Source of the DNA: an uncultured Acetatifactor sp.
GTDB lineage: Bacteria; Bacillota; Clostridia; Lachnospirales; Lachnospiraceae
NCBI GenBank assembly: GCA_910585015.1
Contig: CAJUCT010000021.1
Span: forward strand, 1 to 64,000
Reading direction: 5' to 3'
Length of the DNA stretch: 64,000 bases
The notes below the pieces were generated by a model that saw only the letters and a list, made by a program, of their open reading frames with translations, was not told the origin of the DNA and searched no databases. The position numbers were made by a program, and so were the translations under genes. This document shows, piece by piece, positions 30,864 through 39,369 of this stretch (the first letter of the stretch is position 1; the number at the start of each line of letters is the position of its first letter).

Positions 30864-33575
30864 ATGAAGCCGATTCGATTGGAGATATGCGGGTGGGGAC
30901 CCTATAAGGATGTGGAGACGGTGGAGTTCTCCAGGCTGGGCGGACAGGGATTGTTCCTGATCACCGGAGCCACCGGGGCGGGCAAGACCACTCTTTTTGA
31001 CGCCATCACTTATGCCCTGTACGGGGCTCTGAGCGGCGAGGTGCGGGATAAGGAACGGGGAGGGGTCCGCAGCGACTTCGCAAAGCCGGAGACTCCTACC
31101 TATGTGGAACTGGAGATGGAGCACAGGGGCAGGGTATACCGTATACGCCGCAATCCGGAATACATGCGCCCCAGGAAAAAGGGAGGCGGGGGCGCGCTGG
31201 CCCGGGAGAAAGAGAATGCCGTCCTTTACCTGCCCGAGGAGCAGATTCTGGAGGGGGTCAAGGAGGTGAACGCCAGACTGCAGGACATTCTGGCGCTGGA
31301 TTATTCCCAGTTCAAGCAGATTTCCATGATAGCCCAGGGAGAGTTTGCCCGGCTTCTGACTGCCCCGCCCAGGGACAAAACCAGGATCTTCCGGCAGATC
31401 TTCGACACGGGGATATATGAGAGGTTTACTGCGCAGCTGGGAGCTATGGCCAGGGAACACTATCAGCAGGTAATGCAGCAGAGGCAGATGCTGGAGGAGC
31501 AGCTGAGGGGTCTCTTTCCTGTTTTGCAGGAGATGCTGAGTAAAATGAAACGGCAGCAGGAGACGGCTTCGCCGGAGCAGGGGATCCATACGGAAATAGT
31601 CGGCGGGGCGGAACATTTACAGGAACTGCTTTCCGCCGAGTACCCACAATACGATGCCATAGAGGAAAGCCTGGAACAGCTGCGGCGGATGGGGGATAAG
31701 TACCTGGAACAGCTGCGCGGCGTCTATGAGCGGCAGGACGGGGAACTGGAACAGCTGCAGAGACAGCTTCAGAGCCGTGAGGAGGAGAACAGGCAGATTC
31801 TGTCCTATCAACAGGCTTGTCGGGAGGGGGAAGCGCTGGCAAAACAGCGGGAGAACTGCCGGGAGAAGGAGCGCAGGCTGGAAAAGGCCATGGCGGCTAT
31901 GGGTGTGGAGGCCGCGGCAGGAGCCTGGAACCATGCGGGGGAGCGGCGGGATCGGCTGGCCCGGGAGGAGACGCTGCTGATCCGGGAGATCCGGGAAGAG
32001 GAACTGCTGCGGCAGGCCCAGGCTCCCCTTTGGGAACTGCGGGAAGAGGGAATCAGGCTGGTGGAAATCATGAAGCAATATGAGCTCATAACCGGCCAGT
32101 ACAAGCGGCAGCAAAAGGACACGCAGGATTTGGACGCGCAGCTGACACAGGGCAGGGAGACATATCTGACCCTGGAAACCGTTGGCCGACAGGCCCAGAA
32201 AGCCTACGAGGAGGCTTTGCAGGCCCAGCGCCATGGGGCCATCGGTCTGGCGGCCCGGGATCTGCGCCCCGGCTGCCCCTGTCCTGTGTGCGGCTCCCTG
32301 GAGCATCCCGCCCCCGCCCATATGGAGGGGGATATCCTGTCGGAAGAGGCGCTGGAAGCCCTGGAAAAGGACTGGAAGCGGCGGCAGCTGGAGATGGAGC
32401 AGTGTCACGGGAAAGTAGTGGCACTGCGGACCAGAGCGGAAGACGCCCGGCAGCAGCTTCAGGTTATGGAGCAGCAAAAGCAGTCATTGCACAGGCAGCT
32501 GGAGGAGGAGAAGAGAGATCCGCTGCAGCCCCTGAAAGCACTGTCTCCTAAGGAAGCCGAGAAGAAGCTGCTGGACTGCACAGAGCAGATGACCGCTCTA
32601 AAAGCCCGGCTGGCGGAAAAAGAGGCCCGGCTGGCCGCGGTGGGCGAGGAGCGGAGACAGGCGGAGGAGGCGGAAACGCAGACCCGGCAGGTATTTCAGG
32701 AGCAGCTGGCCCAGAGCGGCCTGGCATCCTGGGAAGAATTTCAGGCAGGCCGGATGGAGCGGGCCCGGCGGGAAGCGTTACAGAAAGAGATTCAGGTTTA
32801 CCAGGAACAGGTGGCGGCCAACGCCGGGCTCCAGGAGCATCTGCGAGCCGTGATCAGCAGGGAAGAGCCCTGGGAAAACCGGCAGCTGGCAGAGCGTCTT
32901 GAGGAGCAGAGGTCTTGCAGGGCGGCAGCCCTTAAGACCGTCGGCAGCTGGGAGGGCTGTCAGACGGAACTGAAACGGGTACATGGGCTTTTGCGGGAGA
33001 AGCGCAAGGTGATAGAAGCGGAAAGCCTGAAATATGGAGCCGTCAAAGAACTGGAAAATATCGCTGCCGGCAATAACGGCAGGAAGCTGGTATTTGAGCA
33101 GTATGTGCTGGCAGGATATTTTGAGGAGATACTCCGGGCGGCCAATGTCCGTTTTGGCAGGATGACCGGGGGACGCTATGAGATGCACCGGGTGGAAGAG
33201 GTGGGAGATGGCCGCGTCAAGGACAATCTGGAGATCGAGGTGCTGGATTTTTACACGGGCAAGTACCGCTCCGTGCGTACCCTCTCCGGAGGAGAGACTT
33301 TTAAGGCATCTCTGGCGCTGGCCCTGGGGCTCAGCGACGTGATCCAGGCGGCCAGCGGCGGTGTGCGTGTGGACACGCTGTTTATTGATGAGGGATTCGG
33401 CGCGCTGGACAGTGAATCCCTGGATCAGGCTTGCGAGACCCTGATGGGCCTGGCGGAGACGGATCGGCTTATTGGCATCATTTCCCATGTGCCGGAGTTG
33501 AAGGAGAGGATCAGCCGACAGATCGTGGTGGACAAGAGCGGAAGCGGCAGCAGAGTGCGGCTGGAAGTGGGATAG
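30864..33575 (+). CDS. sbcC: Exonuclease SbcC (Rad50-type ATPase subunit)
   Basis: This SMC-like ATPase (903 residues) has Walker A ITGATGAGKTTLFDAITYAL at the N-terminus, long coiled-coil arms, and the zinc hook CPVC at 473-476 (in PGCPCPVCGSLEHPAP). The C-terminal half has the signature TLSGGETFKASLALALGLSD and Walker B TLFIDEGFGALDSESL. It tethers DNA ends and drives the SbcD nuclease. It overlaps nothing; the next gene follows within 20 bp, so the three genes are likely co-transcribed. Confidence 0.94.
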   Translation: MKPIRLEICGWGPYKDVETVEFSRLGGQGLFLITGATGAGKTTLFDAITYALYGALSGEVRDKERGGVRSDFAKPETPTYVELEMEHRGRVYRIRRNPEYMRPRKKGGGGALAREKENAVLYLPEEQILEGVKEVNARLQDILALDYSQFKQISMIAQGEFARLLTAPPRDKTRIFRQIFDTGIYERFTAQLGAMAREHYQQVMQQRQMLEEQLRGLFPVLQEMLSKMKRQQETASPEQGIHTEIVGGAEHLQELLSAEYPQYDAIEESLEQLRRMGDKYLEQLRGVYERQDGELEQLQRQLQSREEENRQILSYQQACREGEALAKQRENCREKERRLEKAMAAMGVEAAAGAWNHAGERRDRLAREETLLIREIREEELLRQAQAPLWELREEGIRLVEIMKQYELITGQYKRQQKDTQDLDAQLTQGRETYLTLETVGRQAQKAYEEALQAQRHGAIGLAARDLRPGCPCPVCGSLEHPAPAHMEGDILSEEALEALEKDWKRRQLEMEQCHGKVVALRTRAEDARQQLQVMEQQKQSLHRQLEEEKRDPLQPLKALSPKEAEKKLLDCTEQMTALKARLAEKEARLAAVGEERRQAEEAETQTRQVFQEQLAQSGLASWEEFQAGRMERARREALQKEIQVYQEQVAANAGLQEHLRAVISREEPWENRQLAERLEEQRSCRAAALKTVGSWEGCQTELKRVHGLLREKRKVIEAESLKYGAVKELENIAAGNNGRKLVFEQYVLAGYFEEILRAANVRFGRMTGGRYEMHRVEEVGDGRVKDNLEIEVLDFYTGKYRSVRTLSGGETFKASLALALGLSDVIQAASGGVRVDTLFIDEGFGALDSESLDQACETLMGLAETDRLIGIISHVPELKERISRQIVVDKSGSGSRVRLEVG

Positions 33576-33593
33576 GGTGAGGTGGAGATTAAT

Positions 33594-34679
33594 TTGAAAA
33601 AGAGAAAATTATGTGGAACAAATTTATATAGACGATTTCTGGGCAGTCTGCTGGCGATTGGGCTGGCGGTTCTGGCCCTGAACGGCTGCGGCCTGGAAGG
33701 GCACTTTTCCAGAGTGGTGTTTACCACCGGTTTTGGCAGGGACGAAGTGTTCCGCATCGGGAGAAGCAACTGCACACTGCCGGAGTTCATGGTATACCTG
33801 GTCAACACCCAGAACCAATATGAGAATGTGTATGGGGAGCAGATCTGGAGCGTGGAGTTGGATGGCGTGACTCTGGAGGACAATGTAAAGGACACAGTGC
33901 TGGCTAAGCTGGCCCAGATCAAGACCATGTACCTGATGGCAAAAGATAGGGACATGGAACTGGACCAGGGGGAGAAACAGCGGGTGGAAGAGACGGCGCG
34001 GACCTATTACGAATCCCTGACGGACCGGGAGCGCCAGGTCATGGGGGTGGATCAGGATACCATCCGGCAGCTGTATACGGAGTACGCCATGGCGGAGAAA
34101 GTGTACAATCAGATCATCGAGGGGATCAACCCGGAAATCAGCGATGACGAGGCCCGCACCATCACCGTTGAGCACATTCTGATCCGCACATACACCACCG
34201 ACGGCACGGGCAAACGTATCGACTATTCGGAGAGCATGAAGCAGGAGTGCTATGATCAGATTGAACAGTTGCGGGAACAGGCGGTAAACGAGGAGGAAGA
34301 TTTTGCGGAGTTGGCGGCAAAATACAGCGAGGACGAGAATCTGCGTTTTTCCTTCCGCAAGGGGGAGATTGATCCCGCGCTGGAAGAGGTGGCTTTCAAG
34401 CTGGGAAACGGGGAGATCAGCGATGTGGTGGAACTGGATGACGGCTACCACCTGCTTCGCTGCGTCAGCACCTTTGACCGGGAGGAGACAGACGCCAACA
34501 AGCTGAAAATAGTGGAGGAAAGACAGGGCCAGGTCTTCGGCGGGGAGTATGATGCCTTCGTGGAGACCCTTGTGCGCAGCATGAACGAGGAACTGTGGCA
34601 GGAGATTGCGCTGGTTCATGACCAGGAGATAAGTACCGATGATTTTTTTGCCTTATATGAGCAGATGCGGAATCCATAA
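33594..34679 (+). CDS. PrsA/parvulin-type peptidyl-prolyl isomerase lipoprotein
   Basis: A signal peptide ends in LALNGC, a lipobox, so the protein is probably lipid-anchored outside the membrane. The middle has a SurA/PrsA-type N-domain, and from about residue 190 a parvulin-like rotamase domain (VEHILIRTY, FAELAAKYSED, GYHLLRCVS). It would assist folding of exported proteins. The start is taken as TTG 33594, six bases after GAGGTGGAG; GTG at 33582 is an alternative. It follows sbcC directly, although the functions are unrelated. A terminator lies at 34716. Confidence 0.8.
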   Translation: MKKRKLCGTNLYRRFLGSLLAIGLAVLALNGCGLEGHFSRVVFTTGFGRDEVFRIGRSNCTLPEFMVYLVNTQNQYENVYGEQIWSVELDGVTLEDNVKDTVLAKLAQIKTMYLMAKDRDMELDQGEKQRVEETARTYYESLTDRERQVMGVDQDTIRQLYTEYAMAEKVYNQIIEGINPEISDDEARTITVEHILIRTYTTDGTGKRIDYSESMKQECYDQIEQLREQAVNEEEDFAELAAKYSEDENLRFSFRKGEIDPALEEVAFKLGNGEISDVVELDDGYHLLRCVSTFDREETDANKLKIVEERQGQVFGGEYDAFVETLVRSMNEELWQEIALVHDQEISTDDFFALYEQMRNP

Positions 34680-34715
34680 TAAATGACAGTTAATGAAAAT
34701 TTTAGAATTATAAAA

Positions 34716-34750
34716 AGTGCCTGGAAATGCCGTATTTCCGGCACTATTTT
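34716..34750 (+). terminator. Intrinsic terminator of sbcD-sbcC-prsA-like operon
   Basis: AGTGCC(T)GGAAAT pairs with ATTTCCGGCACT around GCCGT, with one bulged base, followed by ATTTT. Confidence 0.8.
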
Positions 34751-34758
34751 GCGAATTG

Positions 34759-34785
34759 TTAGCACTCGTGCGAAATGAGTGCTAA
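34759..34785 (+). promoter_or_regulatory. CIRCE heat-shock operator (HrcA site)
   Basis: The sequence TTAGCACTC-N9-GAGTGCTAA is a perfect match to the CIRCE consensus recognised by the HrcA repressor. It lies immediately upstream of the htpG promoter -35 box. Confidence 0.95.
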
Positions 34786-34792
34786 TTTTGGG

Positions 34793-34821
34793 TTGACATT
34801 TGCGGACAAGAGTTTTACACT
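34793..34821 (+). promoter_or_regulatory. Predicted promoter of htpG
   Basis: TTGACA (34793-34798), 17 bp and TACACT (34816-34821) follow the CIRCE element by 7 bp. Confidence 0.75.
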
Positions 34822-34932
34822 TATCAATAGCGGCGGAAAATTTTAAACCGGAGAGTACAAAGCAATGTATCCTCTCGGGAGTTTTTCTGCAAAATACAGA
34901 GTAAAAAAGAATAAGAAAAGGATGTGGTAAGT

Positions 34933-37113
34933 ATGGCAGCAAAAAATGGAAGTTTGTCAATCAACAGCGAAAACATTTTCCCGATTATCAAGAAGTGGTT
35001 GTACAATGACCACGATATCTTTTACAGGGAACTGATCTCCAACGGGTGTGACGCCATCACCAAGCTGAAGAAGCTGGATATGATGGGCGAGTATACCTTG
35101 CCGGATGATTACAAAGCCAGGATCGATGTGGTGGTGGATCCGGAGAACAAGACCCTGACCTTTACCGACAATGGTTTGGGTATGACCGCCGACGAGGTGG
35201 AGGAGTATATCAATCAGATCGCTTTTTCCGGCGCGACGGATTTCATTGAAAAGTACAAGGATAAGAGCAATGCGGACCAGATTATCGGTCATTTCGGACT
35301 GGGTTTTTACTCGGCTTTCATGGTGGCTGACGAAGTGCATATTGACACCCTTTCCTATCAGGAGGGCGCGGCGCCGGTGCATTGGGAGTGTGACGGCGGC
35401 ACGGAGTTCTCTATGGAGGACGGGAACAAGGAGGGCGTGGGCACCACTATCACCCTGTTTTTAAATGACGACTGCCTGGAGTTCTGCAACGAGTACAAGG
35501 CCCGTGAGGTTTTGAAGAAATACTGTTCGTTCATGCCCACGGAGATCTATCTGTCCAAGGCGGGCAGCCAGGAGACCCAGATCATCAAGGCGGAGGAAAA
35601 GCTGGAGGACGATGTGGTGATCGAGGAGATCCACCCGGAGGTCAAGGAAGCCAAGGAGGGCGAGGAGCCGGAAGAGCCCGGCGAGGAGAAGCTGAAGATT
35701 AAAAAGCGTCCTGAACTGATCAACGAGACCGTGCCCCTGTGGACCAAACATCCCAACGACTGCACCAAGGAGGAGTATCTGGCATTTTACCGCAAGGTGT
35801 TCCAGGACTACAAGGAGCCACTGTTCTGGGTACACCTGAACATGGATTACCCCTTCAACTTAAAGGGTATCCTGTATTTTCCCAAGATCAACATGGAGTA
35901 CGAGTCCATTGAAGGCACCATCAAGCTGTACAACAATCAGGTATTCATCGCGGACAATATCAAGGAGGTTATCCCGGAATTTCTGTTGCTGTTAAAAGGT
36001 GTTATCGACTGCCCGGATCTGCCTCTGAATGTGTCCAGAAGCGCGTTGCAGAATGACGGCTTTGTGAAGAAGATCTCCGAGTTTATCAGCAAGAAGGTGG
36101 CCGACAAACTCTCCGGCATGTGCAAGACGGAGAAGGAGGAGTACGATAAGTACTGGGATGACATCAGCCCCTTCATCAAGTTTGGATGCCTGAGAGACGA
36201 CAAGTTCTGTGAGAAGATGAATGACTATATCCTGTTCAAGAACCTGGAGGGCAAATACCTGACTCTGCCGGAGTGTCTGGAGATCAAACCCATGGACTCT
36301 GAGGAGACAGACGGCGCCGCAGGTGAGAACGGTGAGACGGCAGAGGCTGGCAGCGCAGTGGATGAGAACGGCGAGGCGGCAGAGGCTGGCAGCGCAGTGG
36401 ATGAGAACGGCGAGGCGGTGGAGGCCGAGATCGTATCAGAGGAGCCTGGGGAGAACCAGGAGACAGAGGAAGGCGGCGAGGAGGCCGAGGAAGAGAAAAA
36501 GGAGAAGATCATTTACTATGTGACGGACGAGCAGCAGCAGAGCCAGTATATCAATATGTTCAAGGCCGCCAAGATGGATGCGGTGATCCTGACCCATAAT
36601 ATTGACCAGCCCTTTATCTCCCAGCTGGAATCCAAGAACGAGGGCGTGAAGTTCCTGCGCATTGACGCGGATCTGACGGATACACTTAAGGCCAAGACTT
36701 CCAAGAAGGCTGAGAAAGAGATGGAAGAGCAGGCGGAAGCCGTCACTGCCATCATGAAGAAGGCCCTGAAGAATGACAAGATCACGGTTAAAGTGGAGAA
36801 GCTGAAGAACAAGAAGATTTCCTCCGTGATCACGCTGTCCGAGGAGAGCAGACGGATGCAGGACATGATGAAGATGTACTCCATGAACGGCATGGATATG
36901 GGTGGCTTCGGCGCGGAGGGAGAGACTCTGGTGCTGAACGCGAACCATCCGCTGGTGCAGTATGTGGTGGAGCACCAGGACGGCGAGAATGTGGAGATGA
37001 TCTGCGAGCAGCTGTATGATTTGGCCAAAATCCAGCATGCGCCGCTGACGCCGGAGGCCATGACCAGGTTTATCGCCAGAAGCAATGATATTATGTTGAT
37101 GCTGGCAAAATAA
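34933..37113 (+). CDS. htpG: HtpG, bacterial Hsp90 chaperone with acidic linkers
   Basis: The N-terminal GHKL ATPase domain shows YRELISNGCDAITKL, DNGLGM and GHFGLGFYSAFMVAD. The middle domain has LNVSRSALQNDG, with the catalytic-loop Arg. At 726 residues it is about 100 longer than E. coli HtpG. The excess lies in two acidic segments: about residues 225-258, between N and middle domains like the eukaryotic charged linker, and about 455-525, before the C-terminal part, where a 13-residue unit repeats. The ATG at 34933 follows AAAAGGA. Regulation by HrcA is implied by the CIRCE element. It appears monocistronic. Confidence 0.93.
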   Translation: MAAKNGSLSINSENIFPIIKKWLYNDHDIFYRELISNGCDAITKLKKLDMMGEYTLPDDYKARIDVVVDPENKTLTFTDNGLGMTADEVEEYINQIAFSGATDFIEKYKDKSNADQIIGHFGLGFYSAFMVADEVHIDTLSYQEGAAPVHWECDGGTEFSMEDGNKEGVGTTITLFLNDDCLEFCNEYKAREVLKKYCSFMPTEIYLSKAGSQETQIIKAEEKLEDDVVIEEIHPEVKEAKEGEEPEEPGEEKLKIKKRPELINETVPLWTKHPNDCTKEEYLAFYRKVFQDYKEPLFWVHLNMDYPFNLKGILYFPKINMEYESIEGTIKLYNNQVFIADNIKEVIPEFLLLLKGVIDCPDLPLNVSRSALQNDGFVKKISEFISKKVADKLSGMCKTEKEEYDKYWDDISPFIKFGCLRDDKFCEKMNDYILFKNLEGKYLTLPECLEIKPMDSEETDGAAGENGETAEAGSAVDENGEAAEAGSAVDENGEAVEAEIVSEEPGENQETEEGGEEAEEEKKEKIIYYVTDEQQQSQYINMFKAAKMDAVILTHNIDQPFISQLESKNEGVKFLRIDADLTDTLKAKTSKKAEKEMEEQAEAVTAIMKKALKNDKITVKVEKLKNKKISSVITLSEESRRMQDMMKMYSMNGMDMGGFGAEGETLVLNANHPLVQYVVEHQDGENVEMICEQLYDLAKIQHAPLTPEAMTRFIARSNDIMLMLAK
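36325..36425 (+). repeat. 39-bp tandem repeat inside htpG
   Basis: A 39-bp unit begins at 36325, 36364 and 36403 (third copy partial). It encodes ENGETAEAGSAVD and near-identical copies in the second acidic linker. Its length keeps the frame, so copy number could change freely. Confidence 0.92.
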
Positions 37114-37146
37114 AATACAGGCAAAGCAGAGCAGCCCCTTCTTTCA

Positions 37147-37186
37147 AGCCCTAAATTTACATTTTGTGTAGATTTAGGGCTGTTTT
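37147..37186 (+). terminator. Intrinsic terminator of htpG
   Basis: AGCCCTAAATTTAC (37147-37160) pairs with GTAGATTTAGGGCT (37168-37181), then GTTTTTG. Confidence 0.85.
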
Positions 37187-37268
37187 TGTGTTATGATAAA
37201 AATTACGGCTTAGAGACTGTAAAGATTCATTCTTTAACAGTTTATTAGGAAGGATAGAGGAATACATC

Positions 37269-39368
37269 ATGGAAGAATTGCGCTTTATCATGCAGTATAT
37301 CAAGAGGCATAAATGGCATTACCTTGCGGGCATCGTCACTCTGTTCGTGGTGGATTTTGCCAATCTGTACATACCCAGGATCACCGGCACAATCACTGAC
37401 GGGCTGACGGCCCGCACCCTGGACTGGAGCGGCGTGAAGAGATGTCTGCTTGGACTGCTTCTGCTGGGGCTGACGCTGGCCGTGGGGCGTTTCCTCTGGA
37501 GATATTTTCTGTTCGGCTCCGCCAGAAAAATAGAGAAAGAACTGCGCGACGACATGTTTGCCCACCTGGAAAAAATGAGCGTGGACTACTTTAACGAGAA
37601 CAAGACCGGCGATCTGATGACACGCTTTACCAGCGATTTAAACGCCATCCGCATGGCCATCGGCATGGCTGTGATCTCCGCCTTTGACGCCACGGTGATG
37701 ACGGTGATGGTCATCGGGCAGATGATGGTGTATGTGAATGTGAAATTGACGCTGCTGGCGCTGATCCCCATGGTGGTGATCTGCGGCGGCACTATCTATT
37801 ATGGAAAAATTATCCACGCCAGATACATGGAGCGCCAGGAGGCAATTTCCGATCTGACGGATTATGTGCAGGAGAGCTTTTCCGGCATCCGGGTCATCAA
37901 GGCTTTCGTCCGGGAGCAGGCGCAGCTGAAGGCTTTTACAAAGGCCAATGAGAAAACCAGGGAGAAAAACCTGAACCTGATACGGCTGCAGACCGTGGTT
38001 ATGCCTTTGCTGGAGGTGTTTATAGGCATCAGCAGTCTGGTGACTCTGATCTATGGCGGCTATCTGGCTATCCTGGGGGAGATCACCCTGGGGCGTTTCG
38101 TGGCTTTCCACCAGTACGTAAATATGCTGGTTTGGCCTATGCTGGCCTGCGGCGATGCCATCAACACCTTTGCCCAGGGCGGAGCCTCCATCAAGCGGGT
38201 GCGCGCCGTCATGGAGGAGGTGCCGGGGGTGCGGGATGGGCAGTTCTTTGAACTGCGGTTCGAAGAACAGCGGCTTGAGGCATCACAGGCGGCGGATTTG
38301 CAGGCCGCGGAAGGAAAGAGCGGGGCCGGCCGGGGGAAATCTGCTTCCCGGGCCAAGAACCGCCTGGAGGCCATAACCCGTCAGGAGGCCATAACCCGTC
38401 AGGAGGCGGAGAATATGCGCGGCACCCAGCCGCCCCTGACCGGGCAGATCACTTTTTCCCATCTGACCTACACCCATAAGGGAGCATTGGAGCCGGATCT
38501 GCGGGATATCTGTCTGGAGGTTCCGGCGGGCACGACCCTGGCGGTGATCGGACGCACCGGCAGCGGCAAATCCACCCTGGTCAATCTGATGCTGCACTTA
38601 TACAACACGGATCGGGGTATGATCCTGTTGGACGGCAGGGATATCAACACCATTCCCCTAAAGGAACTGCGGCGGCAGATCGCCTATGTGCCCCAGGACA
38701 ACTTTCTGTTTTCCGATACGTTAAAAGCCAATATCGCCTTCGGGGTGGAGGGACAGGATATGGAGCGGATCGTGGCCGCCACAAAGGCCGCCTGCATTCA
38801 TGACAGCATTATGGAATTTCCGGATAAGTATGACACTATGGTAGGGGAGCGGGGGGTGACCCTCTCCGGCGGACAGAAGCAGCGCAGTTCCATCGCCAGG
38901 GCCTTGATGAAGGATGCCCCCATACTGATTCTGGACGACGCGCTGTCCGCGGTGGACACCGACACGGAAGAACAGCTGCTGCGGAACCTGCGGGAGAACC
39001 GCCAGGGGAAGACCACGATTCTGATTGCCCACAGAATATCCACGATCCAACATGCGGACGTGATTCTGGTGCTGGATGGGGGCCGGGCCGCGGAGGTGGG
39101 CAACCATGCCCGGCTTATGGAACAGAGGGGTATCTACTACGAGATGTTTGAGAAGCAGCAGCTGGAAGCCGCCATGGGCGAACAGAGAGCGGCGCTGCAC
39201 AGAGAGTATGGGGACGAGCCGGCTGCGGAGGAGACAATGCATGTAATCGGCCAGGCGGCACCGTTGTCCCAGGGGAAGACAATGTCCAAAACAGACCAGG
39301 CAGTACCGCCGTCCCGGAAGGAAAACACATCGGCAGCGCTCCCGGCGCCGGGAAAGGAGGCGGAGTAA
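37269..39368 (+). CDS. Heterodimeric ABC exporter, subunit with degenerate ATPase site
   Basis: The protein (699 residues) has a six-helix membrane domain and an ATPase domain with GRTGSGKST, TLSGGQKQRSSIARAL and ILILDDALSAVDTD. The residue after Walker B is Asp, not the catalytic Glu, which marks the non-hydrolysing subunit of heterodimeric multidrug exporters such as BmrCD and LmrCD. The linker between the domains is long and charged and contains EAITRQ twice in tandem (18-bp repeat, 38367-38402). The C-terminal 60 residues are a low-complexity tail. The partner gene starts 2 bp after its stop. Confidence 0.9.
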   Translation: MEELRFIMQYIKRHKWHYLAGIVTLFVVDFANLYIPRITGTITDGLTARTLDWSGVKRCLLGLLLLGLTLAVGRFLWRYFLFGSARKIEKELRDDMFAHLEKMSVDYFNENKTGDLMTRFTSDLNAIRMAIGMAVISAFDATVMTVMVIGQMMVYVNVKLTLLALIPMVVICGGTIYYGKIIHARYMERQEAISDLTDYVQESFSGIRVIKAFVREQAQLKAFTKANEKTREKNLNLIRLQTVVMPLLEVFIGISSLVTLIYGGYLAILGEITLGRFVAFHQYVNMLVWPMLACGDAINTFAQGGASIKRVRAVMEEVPGVRDGQFFELRFEEQRLEASQAADLQAAEGKSGAGRGKSASRAKNRLEAITRQEAITRQEAENMRGTQPPLTGQITFSHLTYTHKGALEPDLRDICLEVPAGTTLAVIGRTGSGKSTLVNLMLHLYNTDRGMILLDGRDINTIPLKELRRQIAYVPQDNFLFSDTLKANIAFGVEGQDMERIVAATKAACIHDSIMEFPDKYDTMVGERGVTLSGGQKQRSSIARALMKDAPILILDDALSAVDTDTEEQLLRNLRENRQGKTTILIAHRISTIQHADVILVLDGGRAAEVGNHARLMEQRGIYYEMFEKQQLEAAMGEQRAALHREYGDEPAAEETMHVIGQAAPLSQGKTMSKTDQAVPPSRKENTSAALPAPGKEAE

Positions 39369-39369
39369 T

